This document shows positions 6,222-13,386 of a DNA stretch of 13,549 nucleotides, piece after piece; position 1 is the stretch's first letter; each line of letters starts with the position of its first letter. Made by a program: the position numbers and the translations under genes. The stretch is from positions 1 to 13,549 of the forward strand of contig JBIQLG010000018.1 in assembly GCA_044464485.1 (NCBI GenBank), written 5' to 3'. Origin of the DNA: Terrimesophilobacter sp044464485 (GTDB lineage: Bacteria > Actinomycetota > Actinomycetes > Actinomycetales > Microbacteriaceae). The notes beneath the pieces are model-generated. The model worked only from the letters and a program-made list of their open reading frames with translations, did not search any database and was not told where the DNA came from.

Positions 6222-9200
6222 ATGTTTCACTCCACCCGCAAAAGTCTGAAAACTTTTTTCGCAACTCTTCTCGGAATGGCCCTGGTGGTCGCTCCCCTCG
6301 CCGTGATTCCCGCACAGGCGAACACCGCGGGAACGGGGGTGGTGATCAATGAGCTGTACCTGAACGGTGGCAGTTCCGGAGCGGCCTACCTCAACAAGTT
6401 CGTCGAACTCTATAACCCCACCGCTGCTGACATCCCGCTCACCGGGATGTCGCTGCAATATCGATCCGCGTCCGGCACCGGGAGCCCGACCTCCGTCGTC
6501 GCGCTCACCGGGGTGATCCCCGCGGGCAAGACCTACCTGGTGAGCGGCGGATCGAATGCCGCCAACGGCGCTGCCCTGCCGACACCGGATCAAGTGGAAC
6601 CTTCGCTTAACTTTGCCGGTGGCGGGGGCCAGGTATTTTTGTCCAGCCAGACGAGCGCACTGAGTCCCGGCACCGGCGACATGGTGGGCGTCGCGGGCAT
6701 CATCGACATGGTCGGATACGGAAACGCGAACAGTTTCGAAACTGCGCTCGCCCCTAAAGCATCCGTGACGACGTCGATCAACCGAACGAACGGAGCGGAC
6801 ACCGACGATAACTCGGCAGACTTCGCCGCGGGGGCGCCAACTCCCGTCGCCTCAGGGTACGTTCCTCCGGCCCCCGTCGATCTCGGCTTCAAGACCATCG
6901 AAGAAATTCAAGGCACGGGCGACGCGAGCCCGTTCGTGGGCGACGACACGCTCTCCACGAAAGGCATAGTGACGGCCTCGTACCCGACCGGCGGTTTCAA
7001 TGGCTTCTACATCCAGACGCCGGGGACGGGCGGCGCGATCGACATGGGCGCGCACACAGCATCCGACGGTCTTTTCGTGTATTCAGCGGGCACGAACGCT
7101 GTCGACGTGGTTGCCATCGGCGACTATGTCGAGGTGAAGGGTTCGATCAGCGAGTACTACGGTCTCACCCAGATCACGCCGACGGATGCTTCGAGCGTTT
7201 CGGTGCTGTCGGATACTGCTGCGCCGGTCACGCCGGCCACGGTCGCCTGGCCGGACAGCGAGGTCAAGCGGGAGGCTCTCGAAGGAATGCTGCTCGCCCC
7301 GCAAGGAGACTTCACCGTTTCGGACACCTTCGCGGCAAACCAGTATGCCGAGATTCTGCTCGCGGTGGGAACACACCCGCTGTTGCAGCCGACCGAAGTG
7401 GCAGCGCCCGGTGTCGACGCGTACGCCGCCGCAGTGGCCGCAAACACGAACATGTCGGTCACGCTGGACGACGCGGCAACCATCAACTTCCTGTCGGCCG
7501 CGAACCAGGGCACACCCCTTCCCTACATTTCGAACGATCACCCTGTGCGCGTGGGAGAGGCGGCGACGTTCACGTCGCCGATGATCTTCGACTTCCGCAA
7601 CGGCAAGTGGAAGTTCCAGCCCACCCAGCAACTGACGGTCGCGAATGCGGCGACCGTGCAAACGGTGAGCTTCGACAACTCGAGGCAGCCGGCACCGCGC
7701 GATGTGGGCGGCGAGTTGAAGCTTGCGACGTTCAACGTTCTCAACTATTTCACCACTCTCGGCGAAGACGTTGCAGGGTGCACGTCGTACAACGATCGCG
7801 AGGGCAACCCCATCACGACACGGTCGTGCTCGGTCAATGACGGCCCTCGCGGCGCATGGAACGCGGCGAACCTCAAGCGCCAGCAGGACAAGATCGTCGA
7901 GGCTATCACCGCACTCGGCGCGGATGTTGTCGGCCTCGAAGAAATCGAAGCATCCACGTCCGTCGCCACGGGGGGCACCGATCGCGACGCCGCGTTGAAG
8001 ACGCTCGTCGCGGCGCTCAACGCCAAGGCGGGCAGCGAGGTGTGGTCGCCCGTGCTCTCTCCCGCGACGGTGCCGGCAACCGAAGACGTTATCCGCACGG
8101 CGTTCATTTACAAGAATGCAACAGCAGAGCCCGTGGGCGATTCGACGATCCTGATCGACGACCCCGCGTTCGCCAACGCTCGCGACCCCCTCGCGCAGGC
8201 GTTCAAGGTCAAGGGCGCGCCGGATGCGGACAAATTCCTCGCGATAGTGAACCACTTCAAGTCCAAGGGATCCCCGGGGCCGTTGCCGGGCGACGTGGAC
8301 ATCCACGACGGTCAGGGGGCATCCAACGCATCTCGCGTCTCCCAGGCACACGCGCTGGTCGACTTCGCCAACTCGATGGCGACATCCGCCGGTACCGACA
8401 GGGTGTTCCTCATGGGCGACTTCAACTCGTACACACAGGAGGACCCGATCAAGGTTCTCACCGATGCGGGTTACATCGATCAGGGTTCGAAGACCGGCAA
8501 ATACACCTACTCGTATGGCGGCACTGTCGGATCGCTCGACCACGTATTCGCTTCTCCCGCAGCGGACCAGACGGTCAACGACGTGGACATCTGGAATGTG
8601 AACTCGAGCGAATCGGTGGCTCTGGAGTACAGCCGTTACAACTACAACGTGCTGAACTTCTATCAACCGGACATGTATCGTGCCTCGGACCACGATCCGC
8701 TCATCGTCGGCCTGAATCTCACCCCGAAGACCACGGTCGAACTCAACCTGCTCAACATCAATGACTTCCACGGGCGTATCGACAAGAACACCGTGAAGTT
8801 CGCGGGGACGATCGAGCAGTTGCGGGCCGAATACGGTGACGCGAATACGCTGCTCGGTTCTGCCGGCGACAATATCGGGGCGTCGCTTTTCGCGTCGGCC
8901 TCGCAGAAGGACAAACCGACAATCGACGTCCTGAACGCTTTGGACCTGCAGTCATCCGTGGGTAACCACGAGTTCGACACCGGGTACGCGGATCTCACGG
9001 GCGAAATCGCTTCGTGGACGAACTGGGATTACCTCGGCGCGAACGTGTACTTCAAGGGCACGACGAATCCGGCGCTTCCGGAGTACGTGATTGTGGACAT
9101 CGACGGCGTCAAGGTCGGAGTGATCGGCGCTGTGACATCCGAAACACCGAGCCTCGTCACGAAGAGCGGCATCGCCATGCTCGACTTCGGCGACCCGGTG

Positions 9201-10889
9201 ACGGCAGTCAACCGCGTGGCGGCGCAGCTCTCGGACGGCGACCCGTCCAATGGTGAAGCGGACGTCATTGTCGCGGAGTACCACGAGGGCGCATCCAGCG
9301 GCGACAGCACACTGGAAGCCCAGGTTGCGCTGGGCGGCGCATTTGCGGAGATCGTGAACGACACCTCACCGGATGTCGACGTGCTGTTCACGGGCCACAC
9401 GCATCAGGCCTACGCGTGGGATGCACCGATCCCCGGTGACCCGTCGAAGACGCGCCCGGTGCTGCAGACGGGCAGCTACGGCGCGAACGTTGGTCAGGTC
9501 GTGCTGACCTTCGACAAGACGACGGACTCCGTGACGAACTACACCATGCGGAACGTGCCTCGCACGACAGTGGACGACGCAACGCTCGTCGCGACCTACC
9601 CGCGGGTGGCCACGGTCAAGGGCATTGTGGATGCCGCGCTCGCGCAGGCAGCGATCATCGGCAACACCCCGATCGGTTCGGTCACCGCCGACATCAGCCG
9701 CGCATTCGCCTCCCCGGGAGTCGAGGACCGCGGAGCCGAGTCGACGATCGGCAATCTGGTCGCCAACTCGCTCGTGGCATCCTTGGGCAGCCCGGATCGC
9801 GGCGGCGCCGAGATCGGCGTCGTCAACCCCGGGGGGTTGCGCACGGACCTGCTTTACGACGATGACGGCGTCATCACCTACGCGGAGGCGAACGCTGTGC
9901 TGCCGTTCCTGAACAACCTGGAGACCATGACACTCACGGGGGCACAGTTCAAGCAGGTTCTCGAAGAGCAGTGGCAGCGCGACAAAGACGGAAATCCGCT
10001 CACCTCAGGGCGTACTTTCCTGAACCTCGGTTTGAGTGACAACGTGAGTTACACCTACGACCCGAACCGGGCGATGGATGACCGCGTGACAGCCATCTTC
10101 GTGGACGGCGCGCCGATCGATCTGACGAAGGACTACCGGATCGGGTCGTTCAACTTCCTGCTGGAGGGCGGCGACAACTTCTGGGAGTTCCAGAACGGCA
10201 CGGATGTGAAGGACTCCGGTCTCGTCGATCGTGACGCGTGGATCGACTACATCACCACGAACAGTCCGCTGTCGCCCGACTTCGCGCGTCATGCGGCGAA
10301 GGTGACGGATGTCTCCTCCGCGACGGTGGCTCCGGGCGACGCGGTGTCGCTCGACGTCTCCAAGCTCGACCTCACGTCGCTCGGCAGCCCGGCCAACACC
10401 GAGTTGACGCTCACGTGGCAAGGCAGCTCGGCGGTGCTGGGCACGGTGCCGGTCTCCAGCGGTGCCGCGGCGGTGACCTTCACGGTGCCGGCGGATGCGG
10501 CGAGCGGGCCGGGCGTGCTGCTGATGACGGCGGCGCCCACCGGCACCATCGTGCGAGTGCCCTTCGAGGTGGCACCGGCAGTCAAATACGACACCGCGAC
10601 GAGCCTCAAGCTCTCCCGCACGATCGGTTTCTCGTGGCAGACGACGACCGCGAAGATCGCCGTCTCGACGCAGGCGAGCACGGCTCCGACCGGTTCCGTG
10701 AACATCAGCGTCAACGGAGTGACCGTAACGACGGTGCCGCTCACGGCTGCCGATCAGGGTGAACTGAAGGTCGCGTTGCCGAAACTGTACGGAGGCATCT
10801 ACTTCGTGCGGGCCGAGTTCGTGCCGTCCGACACGACGACCACGAACGGCTCACACAGCAGCTATCGGTTCCTGCTGATCCTCTTCTAG
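6222..10889 (+). CDS. Secreted ExeM/NucH-type nuclease fused to 5'-nucleotidase
   Basis: The product is 1555 aa from ATG 6222, chosen for GGGAG at 6212-6216 and the Sec signal peptide that begins there (basic start, hydrophobic core, cut likely after AQA near residue 33). Domains in order: lamin-tail (39-210); OB-fold-like region (about 222-327, IEEIQGTGDASPF start); endonuclease/exonuclease/phosphatase domain (about 497-830) with TFNVLNY, GLEEIE (573-574), GDFNS (Asp733, Asn735), LDH (773-774) and SDHDP (823-824); metallophosphoesterase of the 5'-nucleotidase family with NDFHG (Asp848, His850), GDN (883), GNHE (915-917) and GHTH (1059-1061); nucleotidase C-terminal domain with NPGGLR (1202-1207) and FNFLLEGGDNFW (about 1310-1321); then Ig-like segments to the end. 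It would cut extracellular DNA and dephosphorylate nucleotides for phosphate and nucleoside use. The mature chain has only two cysteines, both in the nuclease domain. No LPXTG anchor is seen, so it is probably released or loosely wall-bound. Confidence 0.93.
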   Translation: MFHSTRKSLKTFFATLLGMALVVAPLAVIPAQANTAGTGVVINELYLNGGSSGAAYLNKFVELYNPTAADIPLTGMSLQYRSASGTGSPTSVVALTGVIPAGKTYLVSGGSNAANGAALPTPDQVEPSLNFAGGGGQVFLSSQTSALSPGTGDMVGVAGIIDMVGYGNANSFETALAPKASVTTSINRTNGADTDDNSADFAAGAPTPVASGYVPPAPVDLGFKTIEEIQGTGDASPFVGDDTLSTKGIVTASYPTGGFNGFYIQTPGTGGAIDMGAHTASDGLFVYSAGTNAVDVVAIGDYVEVKGSISEYYGLTQITPTDASSVSVLSDTAAPVTPATVAWPDSEVKREALEGMLLAPQGDFTVSDTFAANQYAEILLAVGTHPLLQPTEVAAPGVDAYAAAVAANTNMSVTLDDAATINFLSAANQGTPLPYISNDHPVRVGEAATFTSPMIFDFRNGKWKFQPTQQLTVANAATVQTVSFDNSRQPAPRDVGGELKLATFNVLNYFTTLGEDVAGCTSYNDREGNPITTRSCSVNDGPRGAWNAANLKRQQDKIVEAITALGADVVGLEEIEASTSVATGGTDRDAALKTLVAALNAKAGSEVWSPVLSPATVPATEDVIRTAFIYKNATAEPVGDSTILIDDPAFANARDPLAQAFKVKGAPDADKFLAIVNHFKSKGSPGPLPGDVDIHDGQGASNASRVSQAHALVDFANSMATSAGTDRVFLMGDFNSYTQEDPIKVLTDAGYIDQGSKTGKYTYSYGGTVGSLDHVFASPAADQTVNDVDIWNVNSSESVALEYSRYNYNVLNFYQPDMYRASDHDPLIVGLNLTPKTTVELNLLNINDFHGRIDKNTVKFAGTIEQLRAEYGDANTLLGSAGDNIGASLFASASQKDKPTIDVLNALDLQSSVGNHEFDTGYADLTGEIASWTNWDYLGANVYFKGTTNPALPEYVIVDIDGVKVGVIGAVTSETPSLVTKSGIAMLDFGDPVTAVNRVAAQLSDGDPSNGEADVIVAEYHEGASSGDSTLEAQVALGGAFAEIVNDTSPDVDVLFTGHTHQAYAWDAPIPGDPSKTRPVLQTGSYGANVGQVVLTFDKTTDSVTNYTMRNVPRTTVDDATLVATYPRVATVKGIVDAALAQAAIIGNTPIGSVTADISRAFASPGVEDRGAESTIGNLVANSLVASLGSPDRGGAEIGVVNPGGLRTDLLYDDDGVITYAEANAVLPFLNNLETMTLTGAQFKQVLEEQWQRDKDGNPLTSGRTFLNLGLSDNVSYTYDPNRAMDDRVTAIFVDGAPIDLTKDYRIGSFNFLLEGGDNFWEFQNGTDVKDSGLVDRDAWIDYITTNSPLSPDFARHAAKVTDVSSATVAPGDAVSLDVSKLDLTSLGSPANTELTLTWQGSSAVLGTVPVSSGAAAVTFTVPADAASGPGVLLMTAAPTGTIVRVPFEVAPAVKYDTATSLKLSRTIGFSWQTTTAKIAVSTQASTAPTGSVNISVNGVTVTTVPLTAADQGELKVALPKLYGGIYFVRAEFVPSDTTTTNGSHSSYRFLLILF

Positions 10890-11869
10890 CGCGTGCGAAG
10901 GCGGCCGAGCGGCATCTCCGGTGCGGGGAGCGCTCGGCCGTCGTAGCCCTCGACGTGGCCGAAGCGGCCGGCTTCGGTACCGCCGTGGATGACATCCGCC
11001 ATCCATTGCCGCCGGGACTCGACGACGTTCTCATGGCTGCGATCGACGAAGTTCCACCACATGATGATGGATTCGCCGAAGGGCTCTCCGCCGAGCAGAA
11101 TGATGCGCGCGGTTTCTTCGCCCGTGCCTATCGTGAGTTCTGTTGCGCCGGGCGCTCGGTAGCCGATGTGGGCAACTGCCACCTCGGTGCCGTCCAGTGT
11201 CGCGGGGCCGGTATCGACGAGCACCCCGTGTTCGAACGTCGGGTCGACCGGCACGGTGATCGCCGTGTGCGCGGGCAAGTCGAACTGCGCGCCGACGATC
11301 GGCGTGAACGCGCTCGCGGGTGACGTGTGGCCGAGCAAACTGCCCAGAAAGACACTCACTCGCGCACCGTCGTGGTCGAAGACCTCCGGAACGTAGTGCT
11401 CGAACAGGGGCGCGTGTTCGCTGTGCTCTTGGGGCAGTGCCGTCCAGAGCTGAACCCCGTGCAGTATCGTGGTCGCCGCCGTCGAGACTTCAGAGTGCTG
11501 GATGCCGCGCCCCGCGGTCATGAGGTTCAGCTCGCCTGGTCGGACCATCGCGTGTGCACCCGTCGAGTCCCGATGCTCGATCTCGCCGGAGAAGATCCAG
11601 CTCACGGTTTGCAGGCCGGTGTGCGGATGCGGAGGCACGACCATTCCGCCCGTCGCGGCCACGTCATCCGGCCCGTAGTGATCCGCGAAGCACCAGGCGC
11701 CGATGAGCGAGCGTCCTCGCTGCGGGAGCGTGCGGCGAACCGTCATCGCTCGCGGGCCGCCGAGTGGCACGTCTCGGGGCTCCAGCAGCTCGATTTTCGA
11801 GACGCTCTCCTCGGGCTGGGGCCTCGCGCCGCACAGCACTTCTTCCGGTTTGGTCTCAAGGTTGCTCAT
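10886..11869 (-). CDS. Pirin family protein
   Basis: The product is 327 aa from ATG at 11869. Two tandem cupin domains are present. The N-terminal one holds the pirin signature VPPHPHTGLQTVSW and PGELNLMTAGRGIQHSE, with all four metal ligands of the family (His81, His83, His125, Glu127). The pirin C-terminal domain includes ARIILLGGEPFGESIIMWWNFV and ends with RQWMADV. Bacterial pirins include quercetin-2,3-dioxygenase-like enzymes and redox or metal-linked regulators; which applies here is unknown. An upstream in-frame ATG at 11911 would add 14 non-conserved residues. No Shine-Dalgarno sequence precedes 11869, but TAGCAT lies just upstream, so a leaderless or nearly leaderless mRNA is possible. 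The stop TAG (10888-10886) shares a CTAG with the stop of the convergent nuclease gene. Confidence 0.93.
   Translation of the reverse strand: MSNLETKPEEVLCGARPQPEESVSKIELLEPRDVPLGGPRAMTVRRTLPQRGRSLIGAWCFADHYGPDDVAATGGMVVPPHPHTGLQTVSWIFSGEIEHRDSTGAHAMVRPGELNLMTAGRGIQHSEVSTAATTILHGVQLWTALPQEHSEHAPLFEHYVPEVFDHDGARVSVFLGSLLGHTSPASAFTPIVGAQFDLPAHTAITVPVDPTFEHGVLVDTGPATLDGTEVAVAHIGYRAPGATELTIGTGEETARIILLGGEPFGESIIMWWNFVDRSHENVVESRRQWMADVIHGGTEAGRFGHVEGYDGRALPAPEMPLGRLRTR
10902..10940. terminator. 10-bp inverted repeat at convergent gene ends
   Basis: CGGCCGAGCG (10902-10911) and CGCTCGGCCG (10931-10940) are perfect inverted copies with a 19-nt loop that itself contains CTCC/GGAG pairing. The structure lies inside the last codons of the pirin gene and just after the nuclease stop on the other strand. 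It could end or stabilise both transcripts. No T-run follows on either side, so factor-independent termination is doubtful. Confidence 0.45.
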
Positions 11870-11883
11870 AGCGCATGCTAACC

Positions 11884-11902
11884 GCACAAGGTTCGGTTGT
11901 GC
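11884..11902. promoter_or_regulatory. GCACAA-N7-TTGTGC dyad upstream of pirin gene
   Basis: GCACAA (11884-11889) and TTGTGC (11897-11902) are perfect inverted arms 15 nt upstream of the pirin ATG, in the 89-nt gap between pirin and the HTH gene. TAGCAT, a possible -10 box for pirin, lies between this dyad and the start. The position is suitable for an operator controlling pirin. No regulator is assigned, and chance occurrence is not excluded. Confidence 0.35.
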
Positions 11903-11958
11903 AGTGGACACTCGCGGTCGAGCCTGGAACGCGCTGCGCTCTGGGGATCAGTCGAGGA

Positions 11959-12198
11959 TCAGTCGCGCGCGAGCACGAGCAGCTCGCCGACCTCGCAGCC
12001 GAGGGCATCGCAGATCGCGCGCAGCGTGGAGAACCGGATGGCGCGGGCTCGGTCGTTCTTGAGCACCGAGAGGTTGACGATGCTCAGGTCCACGAGTTCG
12101 GCGAGGCGGGTGAGGGTCATCCCACGCTCGGCGAGCAACTCGTCGAGCCGGCAGTGGATGCCGGTGAGCTCGACCTCCTCGCTCCCCGCCGCAGCCAT
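11959..12198 (-). CDS. Cro/C1-type helix-turn-helix regulator (YozG-like)
   Basis: The product is 79 aa, nearly all helix-turn-helix. CRLDELLAERGMTLTRLAELVDLSIVNLSVLKNDRARAIRFSTLRAICDALGCEVGELL follows the YozG-like pattern of small XRE regulators (HTH about residues 28-48, then the dimer helices). These are typically encoded with a DUF2975 membrane protein, as here. The ATG shares its A with the TGA of the DUF2975 gene (TGATG), and GAAGG inside the end of that gene serves as ribosome site, so translation is coupled. It probably controls its own operon by binding upstream of the DUF2975 gene; the signal is unknown. Confidence 0.88.
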   Translation of the reverse strand: MAAAGSEEVELTGIHCRLDELLAERGMTLTRLAELVDLSIVNLSVLKNDRARAIRFSTLRAICDALGCEVGELLVLARD

Positions 12199-12983
12199 CA
12201 GATGAGGCCTTCGGTGTCGCGCTGGAGCCGCTCGCTCCTCCGGAAGGCGATCGCGACCGCCGCGAGGGCGAGCCCGAGGAAGAGCGGCCAGAACTCGATC
12301 TGGAAGCTCGGGTACGGCAGGGGGAGTCCGGTCGCATAGGTCTCGAAGTGGGCGCCGACGTAGTCCATCATTCCGGGCGTCGGCAGCTCAGCGCGCCAGC
12401 CGGTGAACTCCAGAACTTGTCGGGACGCGATACTCCCGCCGATCTCGAGCAGCACCTGCCAGACGATCCCGCCCACGGCGATGGCCACGGCCGCCCAGGT
12501 CATCGAGCGCGCGAGCAGCGGCCGGAACGGCGAGCCGCCGAGCAGGCGATGGCACAGGATTCCGATCACGGCGGCGATGACGACGAAGGTGAGCCCCTGC
12601 ACGAGGTTGCCCGCGGCGAGCAGCAGGCGGGCATCCATTCCGAGTCCGATGACCAGGACATCGGCCGTCGTGAAACCGCCGCCGACGACGGATGCCATGG
12701 GCGCCGGATCGAGAGTGATCCACGGATAGATCTCGGGCCAGAACTGCTGCACCGGAAGCGCGACATGTACTGCATCGTTCACGAACATGCCGATCGCGTT
12801 GACGACGGTGCCGATGAGCCCGACACCGGCGGAGAGGAATGCGAGGAACCGCCCGATGAAGAGCAGTGCCGGACGGTCGCCACGTGTCGGGTCGACGGAG
12901 TCCTTGCGCAGGAGGAACACCGTCACGACGATCCCCACGACGATGAAGAGGGCGATGAAGATCCACCAGGGCAGTACGGTCAT
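12198..12983 (-). CDS. DUF2975 family membrane protein
   Basis: The product is 261 aa from ATG at 12983. Hydrophobic segments lie at about 6-25, 44-67, 120-147, 160-182 and 231-247, giving about five membrane helices. The last three, with the loop GGSPFRPLLARSM before the fourth, fit DUF2975, a family of unknown function that pairs with YozG-like regulators. A longer reading from 13172 adds 63 polar, low-complexity residues and is unlikely. ATG 12983 has GAAGGA 7-8 nt upstream, located in the end of an upstream open frame whose TGA overlaps this start (TGATG). The C-terminal LQRDTEGLI reappears almost unchanged as LQRDTEGLV at the end of that upstream frame. The protein may act as a membrane partner that modulates the coupled regulator; this is inference from the gene pair. 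Confidence 0.82.
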   Translation of the reverse strand: MTVLPWWIFIALFIVVGIVVTVFLLRKDSVDPTRGDRPALLFIGRFLAFLSAGVGLIGTVVNAIGMFVNDAVHVALPVQQFWPEIYPWITLDPAPMASVVGGGFTTADVLVIGLGMDARLLLAAGNLVQGLTFVVIAAVIGILCHRLLGGSPFRPLLARSMTWAAVAIAVGGIVWQVLLEIGGSIASRQVLEFTGWRAELPTPGMMDYVGAHFETYATGLPLPYPSFQIEFWPLFLGLALAAVAIAFRRSERLQRDTEGLI

Positions 12984-13156
12984 CAGACGAGTCCTTCCGT
13001 GTCGCGCTGCAGTCGTGTGCCGGCTCCACTGACCCGGCGCCTCATGGTTCGGCTGGACGGCCGCGCACGAAGCAGCCGCACGCACAACGTCACACCCGCG
13101 GCGATCAGTGATGCTGCGGTCTTCTTCAGTGCGTTCCTGTCCGCTCCGGAGAATGG
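12983..13156 (-). pseudogene. Short open frame, probable remnant of a second DUF2975-like gene end
   Basis: On the minus strand the frame is open from 13156 (after TGA at 13159-13157) to TGA at 12985-12983. The 57 residues include a hydrophobic stretch (AASLIAAGVTLCVRLLRARP), a basic run (RTMRRR) and end in RLQRDTEGLV. The last 9-10 residues match the C-terminus of the adjacent DUF2975 protein; 26 of the final 30 nt are identical, including the TGATG overlap with the next gene. Possible starts (GTG 13093, GTG 13081, ATG 13045) lack clear ribosome sites. It could be the 3' scar of a deleted paralogue, or a small real membrane peptide that couples translation of DUF2975. Confidence 0.45.
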
Positions 13157-13159
13157 TCA

Positions 13160-13294
13160 ATGACAACGACAATCGTTAACATAACGAATATCGATAACTT
13201 TGGCAACCTCATCTGGGGGGCAGACTTCGCCGCGGACGGCATCGTGCTGCCGGGAGGCGCGGCCGGCAGCTGCATCGCCTTCGCGACTCCGTAA
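13160..13294 (+). CDS. Candidate 44-aa small protein of unknown function
   Basis: ATG at 13160 is preceded by GGAGA (13148-13152) at a spacing of 7 nt, one of the best ribosome sites in the window. The frame runs 44 codons to TAA at 13292-13294. Early codons are AT-rich (TTTIVNITNIDNFGN), as often seen at true starts. The later part has almost only G/C at third positions, like local genes. The product starts polar and Asn/Thr-rich, has IWGADFAADGIVLPGG in the middle and ends GSCIAFATP, with one cysteine. I recognise no family. The GG followed by a short Cys-containing tail recalls processed peptide precursors, but no transporter, protease or modifying enzyme is nearby. A chance frame in a promoter region remains possible. 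Confidence 0.42.
   Translation: MTTTIVNITNIDNFGNLIWGADFAADGIVLPGGAAGSCIAFATP
13173..13196. promoter_or_regulatory. AT-rich block with TCGTTA-N3-TAACGA dyad
   Basis: TCGTTA (13173-13178) and TAACGA (13182-13187) form a perfect dyad, followed by the 8-bp palindrome TATCGATA (13189-13196). The block is the most AT-rich stretch in an otherwise GC-rich area. It lies upstream of the DUF2975-HTH operon on the minus strand and could hold its promoter and the operator of the HTH protein. It also overlaps the first codons of the 44-aa open frame on the plus strand. Confidence 0.4.
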
Positions 13295-13308
13295 CGCCCA
13301 TGGCGAAC
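13291..13308 (+). promoter_or_regulatory. Probable ClgR operator upstream of clpC
   Basis: CGC-CCATG-GCG at 13295-13305 followed by AAC fits the actinobacterial ClgR operator core CGC-YNANR-GCG-WWS as I recall it from Corynebacterium; only the first flanking base deviates. ClgR activates clpC and clpP genes in several Actinobacteria. The site lies about 80 nt before the clpC start, a fitting place for an activator. A second small dyad, GGCAG-TAT-CTGCC, follows at 13312-13324. The core promoter itself was not clearly seen. Confidence 0.55.
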
Positions 13309-13386
13309 AGGGGCAGTATCTGCCGGGCCTTCTCGTTACGCTCTTGGTAAGGCACCACACCTGCAGCGTGCCCAAGGAGATGTGAA

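Noticed and set aside
7083..8771. 562-codon open frame antisense to the nuclease gene
   Set aside because: Arg/Val/Asp-rich shadow product with no family features opposite a clear domain protein.
11327..11881. 184-codon open frame antisense to pirin
   Set aside because: Shadow of the pirin gene; no motif and no start signals.
12984..13172. N-terminal extension of the DUF2975 protein to ATG 13172
   Set aside because: The 63 extra residues are polar and unlike the family, while ATG 12983 has an SD and starts at the first membrane helix.
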